From Phytophthora quininea (lineage: Eukaryota > Oomycota > Peronosporomycetes > Peronosporales > Peronosporaceae): 64,000 bases of DNA. A model generated the notes under the pieces. It was not told the DNA's origin. It worked only from the letters and a program-made list of their open reading frames with translations, and did no database searches. Location: positions 248,001 to 312,000 of the forward strand of contig JAAVTG010000675.1 in the NCBI GenBank assembly GCA_011947345.1. Reading direction: 5' to 3'. This document shows positions 56,370 through 64,000 of the stretch, in pieces (the stretch's first letter is position 1; every line of letters begins with the position of its first letter). Position numbers and translations under genes: made by a program.

Positions 56370-59300
56370 CTACATTGCCCCTGTGTGCCGTCGTGCACCA
56401 GCCAACGGCGATGGTGAAGTAGTTGCAGTCGTCGCGGGTACGTCCGTTACCGAGTAGGAAGGTTTGAGCGTCCAGCGGCGACCACGGCAGACCGCCATGT
56501 CTCGCAGCACATGGCGGAACACGAGCTTGTCTTTCGGCGCAACAACGTTGGCGAAATTCTCAAGAAGACGCTCGGTCGTCACACCCGTAGCATTGGCGAC
56601 CAGGAACGAGTGCAGTCGCTTGGCCATCTCGCCTGCAGTCAGTGTCGCTGGGACTGGAGACTGCGACGGTCCTGATGCTGAAGCCCGCGGTCGGTTCTGA
56701 ACTACTTGAGCAGCGACGCCATCGCGTCTCTGCTTGATCTTGACGAGCATCTCACGCGACGAAAGTCCGCCTCGACCTCGGCCTCGACCACGGCCTCTCA
56801 CACTTCCCTTGCCTCGACCTCGTCCTTCAGGTTGCTGTCTCCGTTGGGACGGATCTCCTGCAGCACCCGAACGACCCGTCCACGTTGGTGTGAAGATGGT
56901 TTCGCGTTGCTGGCGAACGAGGGCACCAGAAGCACGGAGCGCACTAAGAGCGCCCTGAGCAATCTTTGTCGCCTCCATCTCGACCAAATCTACCTCTTGG
57001 TTCTGCACTCCGTCAGACTCGACGGCCGAATGGTCGAACACACCGCGAACGTCGCCGCCGTCAAACAACTGCTTCAGCACAGCGTCATTGTCTCCTTCAT
57101 CACCGTCCTGCTGAGTTGGCGCTTCCCCATTTGCTGCCTCTTCCTCGCCGTCTTCTAGTTCTTTTGACTGCTCGTCAGGCCTCTCGACATTGCCAGCAAC
57201 AAACAGTTCGTTTGTCTCTGCAACGCCGTCTTCCTCTTCCTTCTCGTCCGCAAGAACGAAGAGATCTCGAAGCGAGTGTTTGTTGAAGCAGCGCTTCCGT
57301 TTGGCGTCGTGCAAGACCTTGCTGGTCAGGTACTGCTTGAAGATTTGGCGGTGGTAGATCTTCTCCTCAATTGTGCCAGCCGTGACCAAACGGTACACTG
57401 TCACGGGCTTCTGCTGGCCAATTCGCCACGCGCGCTCACGTGCCTGCACATCGGTCGATGGATTCCAATCCGGATCAAACACCACGACGCGATCAGCTCC
57501 AACGAGGTTGACACCAATGCCACCAGCGCGAGTAGTCAACAAGAAGGCGAAAAGGTCGCTGTCCGGTGCATTGAAAGCATCTAGCCGCGTTTGGCGCTCC
57601 GCTACGCCTGTCGTGCCATCGAGACGGCAGTAGGCGTGGCCGAGTCTTGACATGAAGCTCTCCAAAATGTCTAACATGCTGCGCGTTTGGGTGAAGATTA
57701 ACACACGGTGGCCCTGTGTCTTCCACAGCTCCAACACTTTTTGCAGCACTACCATCTTGCCACTGGCGGACGCAGCTCCGTAATATACCTCCTCCCCCTT
57801 TCCTCTGCAGCTTCGTCTAGGAACGTCGACATATTACTGAAACCTTCATCTTGGTCCATATCTGCTTCTTCTTCACTATTAGGTTGATATTTCTTATCAG
57901 CGAGCCGACCATCATCAAACGAAGACAGCAGGTCTGGATGGTTGCAAATGTGCCGAAGCACTGAGATGGCCCGGAACGGCCGAATGTCACGGCGCAGCAC
58001 TGACGAAACTTCAGATGAGGCCAAAATCGTTTGTAGAGAGTGCGTTGCCGCTTCGTGAGTCGGCAGAAGATAATCTGCTCTCGTTTGCCAGGTAGCAGCG
58101 CATTGGTCGTAGAATCACCACCATTCGTAAGCACCTCCTGCTTGGTCCGACGAAGCAAGAACGGTTGGATGAGATCCTTCAGTGCCAACGCGCACTTATA
58201 AGCCATTAGGACCTGCATCTTGTTCGCTGTAGCGTACCCTCCAGCACGAATGGGCAACACAAACTCGTCGTCGAAGGTCGGCAGCGTTCCTAAACGACCC
58301 GGGTACACAAAGTCGAAGAGAGACCAAAGTTCGCGTAGTCGATTTTGGATGGGAGTGCCCGACAGGATAATGCGATGTACCGTGCGAAGCTGCTTGCAGG
58401 CCAGCGTTGTTTCGGCGTCCGGGTTACGAATGCGATGGCCTTCGTCCAGTACGACGTAATCCCACTCGCGTGTCAGGAACAAACTCTGGTACTGACGGAC
58501 GTTTTCGTACGTGCTAATGACCACACCTCCGCCCATTGGAATGTCCTCCCGCATGCCTCTGTATCCAAAGTCAGCTCCATCGTCCGAGTCCTCGTTCTCA
58601 AAGCTAAAGACCTCTTCAATCAATTGAGCGTAGCAGTCCGCCGAAAAGGACGTATTGACGCCTGTTCCAGACGCATGCAACAGCACGACGCGCATCCAGG
58701 GCACCCACTTGTGCAGTTCACGCACCCACTGCAGCAGCACCGACGCTGGACACACCAGCAGCACAGACCTCAAGCGCTTGGCCCGATGTAGCGAGCCTAG
58801 AAAAGCAGCCAGCTGCACCGTTTTCCCCAGTCCCATGTCGTCTCCTAAGATGCCACCCACTCCTCGTTCGTGCAGCCCATGTAGCCACTCGAGACACTCT
58901 CTTTGGTGTGGCAGCAGCTGCGTCAGCGCATAGCTCGGTACTAACAGTCCCGACCGAGTCTCGGTGATGTCCCACGGCGTGTAGTACTTTGGTCCTGCGT
59001 CGTCGTCCTGCTGCTTTGCTTCTTCCTCCTCAACTTCTTCTTCTTCTGTTCTTGGTTTGTGGTAGAAAGTGGCTCGTGCTTCGTCCACAGAGTCCTGCAG
59101 CTCTCGACGGAGCTCGTGCAGCCGTCGACGGTAAAGGTCCTCGCTACCGTCGTCCGCCCAGGTGGCTGCCGCCGCCTTGCGGCCTCTTTTGGGGCTCTGT
59201 GTATTGTGTGATGGTGATGGTTCCTCCCTTCTCTCTACTGCATTGGCTTTGACTTTCTTGCGTCGGTCGCCGCCCCGTACCAATCGCTTGCGCTTGGCCT

Positions 59301-59468
59301 TACCGTTTGCTTGTTTTTGGCTCTCTTCCGGCCTGGCGAGTAGTCCGAGTCGCTGTCGGCAGAACAAGAAGAAGACGGAGCAAAGTCAGACACGTCCGAA
59401 GGCGGCGGCGTTGCGTCAGCGTCGACGTGAGAGACTGCAGGAGGAGATGGAGGTGGAGCAGAAGCCAT
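56370..59468 (-). CDS. ERCC6: SNF2-family ATPase CSB/ERCC6 (Rad26)
   Basis: DNA translocase of transcription-coupled repair. ATG 59468. Acidic and basic N-terminus; core motifs [23 protein letters not shown] (Walker A), [13 protein letters not shown] (the DEGH form typical of CSB), [76 protein letters not shown]. The tail has an RG-rich patch, [13 protein letters not shown] and a winged-helix-like end ([20 protein letters not shown]), as in ERCC6. Single bases are missing in three runs (plus 59314-59318, 58023-58026, 57794-57798); including them gives 1034 codons without introns. Distinguished from other SNF2 groups by the DEGH box and the C-terminal domain. Confidence 0.92.
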
Positions 59469-59587
59469 CAGCTTCGAGTGTATTTATTGCGAAGTGCAGT
59501 GACAAGTTGCCTCTTTTCTGATCGACTACCCGCCATTTTTGCCTCTGCAGTCGAAATCTGGCGGGAATGCTGCACAAGCTCTCAATC

Positions 59588-60758
59588 TCATAGCAAGAAG
59601 GCGGTCGTCATGACTACCAACAGGGCGAAGAAGTAGGGAACGATCCTGGCGCCGTCATTGCCTACAACAGCAGAAGATGAATCGGTCGACGTGTCACGAG
59701 GGGACTCAGACGAGTTCGACGTACCTGCAGTGCCGGAGGGCGCTGCGCCACCTCCGTTGAGCGTGCCGGCGGGGGACACACTCACATCGTTGGTCATGTT
59801 GATACCGACGGAGATCCACGCCAGCAGTCCGTCCTCCACCGAGTCTCCCAGCAAAACGTACTGCACGACCGGATCAAATGTGACCGCAGCCGACCGCACC
59901 AGACTGCGGTCGTCTGCGTTCAACGTGACTGGGTTGGTGTTGGCAGCGTAGACGCCAGTGTTCTGCACCTCGGTGATCAAGCTCTGATCGGAAAAGAGCT
60001 GCCCCACGTGCGAGATGCGGCCACCCGAATACGTGGCGTTGTTGACGGTACCTTCGGTGTGGGTCATGATGTGGATGTGCGTAGTGCGGCCCGAGTACAA
60101 GCCCGGGAACTTGGTAGTGAAGGAGACGAAGCCGTCCGAGTCGGTTGGCGACAGCCCACGGTGGTAGGTAGTGGCGACGTTGGTGGGGTCGTCCGAGTTC
60201 CCGTTCGTGTCGGCGACCACCCCGGAGTACATCCCGCTGGCGTTGGGGTGCCAGACGTCGATGTACAGGTTGTCTACCGGAGAGCAGTTGTTGACGTCGA
60301 TAAATTGCAGATCCTAGTACAGGTCGATGCCCGGTTGGTCTTCACGGATGTCCGTGCGAATGAGTTCCCCGCCACGTAGTACGGGCCCTCGATCACTTCC
60401 GGCTCCAGCAGACACGCCGAAGTATTGCCGAAGACTTCGCTTGGGTCCGTGCTGTTCGAGAGCCCGTGCGATTGGACTCGTGGTTAGTCGCCAGAACGGT
60501 GTCGACGTCGAGCCGGCGGCGCCTGGAGTGGTTGTCCAACAAGGCCAGACGGTGGTTAATCGCCTTCTCCTGGAGCTGTCGCCCCGCATCCGAGTTGACG
60601 CATTCCGCCAGGTGTCGTCTTCCATTTTCCACAAAGAGCTTCTGTGAGCCGCGTTGCTCGGCCGTCAAGGTGTGACCTCCAGGGTGAGCTGCTGTCAATT
60701 CGGACAGCACCACTGTGGCAACACTGGCGAGGGAGATCCATCGAGTGAAGCGAGGCAT
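59588..60758 (-). CDS. secreted intradiol ring-cleavage dioxygenase-like protein, in-frame stop
   Basis: ATG 60758 gives a signal peptide (MPRFTRWISLASVATVVLSELTAAH). A charged propeptide-like region precedes the dioxygenase-like domain: EPEVIEGPYYVAGELIR (family signature EGPYY), DIREDQPGIDLY, DLQFIDVNNCSPV, IDVWHPNASGMYSG, TTKFPGLYSGRTTHIH. A Ser/Thr-rich stretch and hydrophobic end (FFALLVVMTTAFLL) suggest a GPI anchor. Fe(III) ligands would be the Tyr and His residues of these blocks (YSG, HIH), but they were not verified. Frames join with one-base losses near 60450, yet a TAG at 60314-60316 sits in frame between DLY and DLQ and is not explained by a missing base. Extracellular cleavage of aromatic (plant phenolic) compounds is inference. 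Confidence 0.75.
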
Positions 60759-61005
60759 GGCTTGGGATGCTTGTGGTGCTTGTCGATTATGGTGGCGATT
60801 AAGAAATGAGGAATTCCGGCGGGCCGTCACCATCGTTTCCGCGGTCTGGGCACATGGTGCAGATCGTACTATCAGTAGGTATTTGTGAAGTCGCTACCGC
60901 ATCAGTCTCAGTGAGATCCATGGATATACTGTGAGCCCCCGGTTCAGCTACCGACATCTTGAGATCAGCTCTGGTCTGGACACGATCACAACACTGTCCA
61001 ACTAA

Positions 61006-61376
61006 TAGGGGAGTCGAAGATCCCAAAATGTGCTCAGTTTGAGGCGAGGTATCTGCTCAAACTTTGCGTTACTTCATCTTATTTCGCTGAAAGCCACCTC
61101 CGGAGATGGCTTATGGTGAAATGAGCAGCTCATTGGAGAAAGCTCATTTGAGGCTCATTTTTTACCCAAAATAAGACAAAAACGCCTGATACTTGCATCG
61201 TTTATTTCCTTTTTAGTGGTCTATGTGCGGTACTTGTCCCCGATACCTTGCAGCACATCGCAGTCAAACCGAGTCAAAAGCCAATCCCCGCTCAATTCCA
61301 GAGTAGTTTCTGCTCAGTTCTGGAGTCATTTTCTGCTTAGAATTCTGTGCTCATTTCGTAAGGTTCGACTCCCCTA
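61006..61376. mobile_element. MITE with TA duplication and 11-bp inverted ends
   Basis: The ends GGGGAGTCGAA (61008-61018) and TTCGACTCCCC (61364-61374) are perfect inverted repeats, each flanked outside by TA (61006-61007 and 61375-61376). The 367-bp interior has no ORF and contains several CTCATTT/CTGCTCA-type subterminal motifs. TA target duplication is the mark of Tc1/mariner/pogo transposases, so it is probably a non-autonomous member of that group. Confidence 0.75.
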
Positions 61377-61680
61377 ATGTTTGCACATGTGCACGGATGG
61401 TTTCAAGGTATCACTCACGGACAAAAATCGGAACAGCCCTTTCATCGGTACGATACATTTGCTGTTTGAAGTGGTATTTTTGGACGCGAAAAGCTCACTC
61501 GTGAAATTGGTTCGAAGCCACACCAAAGGCACATATCGGTAGAGGAAGAAACGACGTTGCCTCTCCCTTTGCCGCGCTCGAATTGAGCGAGAACTCAGCT
61601 CAGGAGCCTTCATTTTCCAACTCGCCAAGTCAGGGTCAAGTCCAGTCGAAGTCGAGTATTCAGCCGGTGCAAGTGCTACC

Positions 61681-62310
61681 ATGCCGTCCGAGCCTACACC
61701 TGCTCGCCGTCAAGATCGGACTAGCAAGTTCGAGAGGGCACTCAAGTACATGCGTGAAGAAGGAGTGTCGCTGTCTAGGGCAGGGGCCGCGTTTGGCGTT
61801 GCCAAGACATGCCTCCACAGGCGGGCTACGGGTGAAGTCGCGATTGACGCTCACAAGGGGCGTCATGCTACTCTTTCTACACGTGATGAAGCCAGCATCA
61901 TCGAGGTGATCCTGCTGCGGTCGAAACACGGGCTCTGCGTGACAGACAACGAGCTTCGAATCCTCGTGAGGCGTGTGGCAATCGAGAAACATGAAAGCGT
62001 TCCAGCCTCATTTCCCTCCAAGAAGTGGTCTCTTCGCTTAGTCGCGCGCCACAGAGACGTCATTACTCGAAAGCGATCCCAAATTCTCGATGCCAAGCGC
62101 TTCGATATGTCCACCGAGGAGCGCATTCGCGACTATCACGACAACTTACAAGATGCCATGAAAGGCCTCGATGCCGCGCAAGTATGGAATCGCCAAAAAG
62201 TCGAGGATCGTGCCGTCAAAGCTCGAGAGAGACAGGAGAAGCGAGAAATGCGTGAACAAGCAGCTATTCTGAAGCAATTTGAGAAAAGAGAAAGCAACAG
62301 GAGAGAATAA
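61681..62310 (+). CDS. pogo-like transposase DNA-binding region without DDE domain
   Basis: Intact 209-residue frame. Residues about 15-50 form a Psq-type helix-turn-helix (FERALKYMREEGVSLSRAGAAFGV, KTCLHRRATGE). Residues about 75-150 form a CENP-B-type second HTH (KKWSLRLVARHRDVITRKRSQ, DAKRF). Where pogo-family proteins continue from '..vwN' into the first catalytic Asp, this one goes from AAQVWN directly to a charged helix (KVEDRAVKARERQEKREMREQ) and stops. The DDE nuclease is absent although the frame is open, so it can bind DNA at most. It is either an internally deleted element or a domesticated protein. A MITE of the TA-target type lies 300 bp upstream. Confidence 0.7.
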   Translation: MPSEPTPARRQDRTSKFERALKYMREEGVSLSRAGAAFGVAKTCLHRRATGEVAIDAHKGRHATLSTRDEASIIEVILLRSKHGLCVTDNELRILVRRVAIEKHESVPASFPSKKWSLRLVARHRDVITRKRSQILDAKRFDMSTEERIRDYHDNLQDAMKGLDAAQVWNRQKVEDRAVKARERQEKREMREQAAILKQFEKRESNRRE

Positions 62311-63083
62311 AGAAGCAAACGACAAAGATCCCAACTTCAACTAGGTCAAGATCGCGAAAAGGTATCCGCCGACCCCAAGAACAAGTCACCGAATCGACAA
62401 ACCCGCTAGGAGTTGCTCCACCAAACTTTGGCCAGGCCTACGACGTGTATGTCGCTCCATATTGCAGCGACGAAGTCCGGTGTCGAGTTCCTCCAGCGGT
62501 CACGCGCATCTAAAATGTCATTTTAGCGCTCATTGTGATCGCTGAATCATCCGTCATGCACGCTGCTCCGTGATTTACACTTCCCTTTTGTATACTAACA
62601 CACGTTGAAAACATACGTTCCGTTTTGTGTCCGCATTTTCAATCCTCCGCGACTCGACAAAGCATCTTCATGCTCGCTTCAAGTTTGAATTACCTGTGAG
62701 CTTGATCTATCAAAGCGAAATCGCCATCAAGATAGTCATCGATCTCAGCTTTTCATTGGGACATCAATCGTGATTGTCCTCTACTTAGTTTTTAAATATG
62801 ATCATTTTTATGTGTCAGCTCTTAGGTGTTCCGTTACGTGTCCCCGGGGATACTTTAAGATGGATTATGGTGGAGATTGATGATGGGGTAGCTCTCCATT
62901 AATTTGGATTATGAGGGCTCGATTGTGATCGTCTGGCATTTAATCCTTCTAGCCCCACAATATACAGAATAAAGCTCCACACTTTGGCAGCCGCCATGGA
63001 AGCCAACACGATCACATCTCATTCTTCCCTGTCGCGAACAGACTTCCAACCAGCAAGACTAACCAAGCAGCGTCATCAAGGGC
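62311..63083. other. intergenic, no supported feature
   Basis: About 770 bp, AT-rich, without a coding fragment I can support. It probably includes the 3' end of the pogo-like element and the 5' region of the next ORF. No inverted ends were found by eye. Confidence 0.4.
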
Positions 63084-64000
63084 ATGCCGCCCAAGCGGCG
63101 GGCAGACCTCCAGCGGCAGGATGCCGGCGGTGACTCGGAAGGGCGCCCCGTCAAGCGCCGTCGCCCAGATATCACTGCGAAACATAGTGCCATCGTCGGC
63201 ACTACCGTTGTTGCAGTGAAGGCGACAATGAACGCGTTTTCCTGGACGCTGGCAACGCAGTTACATCTCCCGTGGGATGAAATACTGTTCGACAAGGACA
63301 AGGCGACGTTGGAGGCGTATCTTCTTGCTAACATCCATGTGGCTCGGATGTGTGAGCTGGGACGACCTCTCGAACCGCTAGATCAACCATTCTTCTCACA
63401 CTGCCTCGGGGCTGTGATGAATGGCGGCCCACCACGGTCTGGAGGCGACGAGCTGCGAGTATCTGTCCTACTATACAATCGGTGGCGAGGAGAACGTGTC
63501 CAGCGACCAACTAGCACCCATATCTCACACGGCTTCCAACAGTGTGCAAGCCGCCAAATGGCAGCCAATGCCAGCAACGCGGTGTGCGGCAACTTTTACC
63601 GTCGGTTCGACAAGCATGTCAAGCGCATCTATCAGTTCAATGGCAGCCAAGCCTACCGCTTCTTCAAAGCCGCTCTGTTGCCAGACCAGTACGGCGATAG
63701 AGACAGAAGAGTTGTTGAATGGCGAGCCAGGATCCCCCTAGGCCAACGGGTATCTCGATGAGAAAGCCCACTTGCTTATGCCGCTGACGCACGAGTTTCT
63801 CACTGACATCGAGGAGCGCAACCAGCTAATTGAAGACAACCTCGAGGGCGAAGGCAATAAGGAAGAACTGGAGAGCCCGGAGTTTCAAAAGATTCGCGTC
63901 TTTTCTCTTCTTCCGTACAAGCGTGGGTTTCGGAGCTGCTACTTCAAGATGTGCTCTACGAGGCTTCATGCTCTGTTGAAGTGGGCCGGCGTTGCCGGCA
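63084..64000 (+). CDS. possible Fanzor/TnpB-like transposon protein, 3' partial
   Basis: ATG 63084 begins a nuclear-signal-like basic start (MPPKRRADLQ, GRPVKRRRPD), then VAVKATMNAFSWTLATQL, NASNAVCGNFYRRFDKHVKRIYQ and YRFFKAALLPD. The frame ends at 63761, but coding continues in another frame from about 63747 (YLDEKAHLLMPLTHEFL, then VFSLLPYKRGF, CYFKMCSTRLHALLKW) to the window end. An N-terminal helical region followed by 'F.LLP...GF....I.. ..L..LL' resembles eukaryotic TnpB relatives (Fanzor1), known from Phytophthora transposons. The RuvC nuclease core that would prove this lies beyond the window. Another oomycete transposon protein is the alternative. Confidence 0.4.

Noticed and set aside
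1..64000. CRISPR arrays, rRNA, bacterial operons
   Set aside because: No spaced short repeats or rRNA-like sequence seen; introns and gene content are eukaryotic. tRNAs were not searched exhaustively by eye.

Overview
The window reads as nuclear DNA of an oomycete, most likely a Phytophthora-type plant pathogen. The strongest pointers are a fusion of seven-transmembrane (GPCR-like) and phosphatidylinositol-phosphate-kinase domains, which is characteristic of oomycetes; a Crinkler/RHS-like P-loop NTPase fragment; very short introns of about 52-70 nt with GT..AG ends; dense genes on both strands; a CTCATTCC initiator-type motif; and large ankyrin and LRR-transmembrane families with broken copies.

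Layout. 0-4.7 kb: CRN-like fragment, then an ankyrin pseudogene and its intact tandem paralogue. 4.9-8.3 kb: splicing helicase PRP16/DHX38. 8.4-11.4 kb: poor, decayed sequence. 11.4-13.2 kb: first copy of a 1.75-kb duplication carrying a PRUNE-type phosphohydrolase. 13.3-21.7 kb: CHORD protein, a CLASP-like protein with a nearly perfect 102-residue coiled-coil repeat, and the GPCR-PIP kinase. 21.8-35.2 kb: ankyrin relics, a PHD/ePHD/PDZ chromatin-type protein, a GAF coiled-coil protein and a transportin-3-like importin. 35.5-43.3 kb: ankyrin gene plus relic, then an LRR-transmembrane gene and its decayed tandem copy. 43.6-46.4 kb: mitochondrial-type CPN10, guanine deaminase, PRL-type phosphatase. 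48.0-50.2 kb: a phospholipase-D-like fragment and the second duplication copy. 50.3-52.3 kb: two more ankyrin genes. 53-60.8 kb: a small basic protein, TRMT61A, an RMD1/DUF155 protein, CSB/ERCC6 and a secreted intradiol-dioxygenase-like protein. 61-64 kb: transposon territory with a TA-flanked MITE, a pogo-like DNA-binding protein lacking its DDE domain, and the start of a possible Fanzor/TnpB-like protein.

Reading frames. Nearly every conserved gene is split by single-base frameshifts. Almost all that I could localise are one base missing, usually in a homopolymer of 3-5. When the missing bases are counted, six large genes become whole numbers of codons. I therefore treat these genes as real single genes in a sequence with systematic homopolymer undercalls, not as pseudogenes. 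Exceptions that homopolymer loss does not explain (in-frame stops at 60314-60316 and 42196-42198, the 7-nt loss near 17286, truncated copies) are reported separately. Coordinates of split genes span all pieces. No operons exist; neighbouring genes are functionally unrelated, although several serve RNA metabolism (PRP16, transportin-3, TRMT61A).
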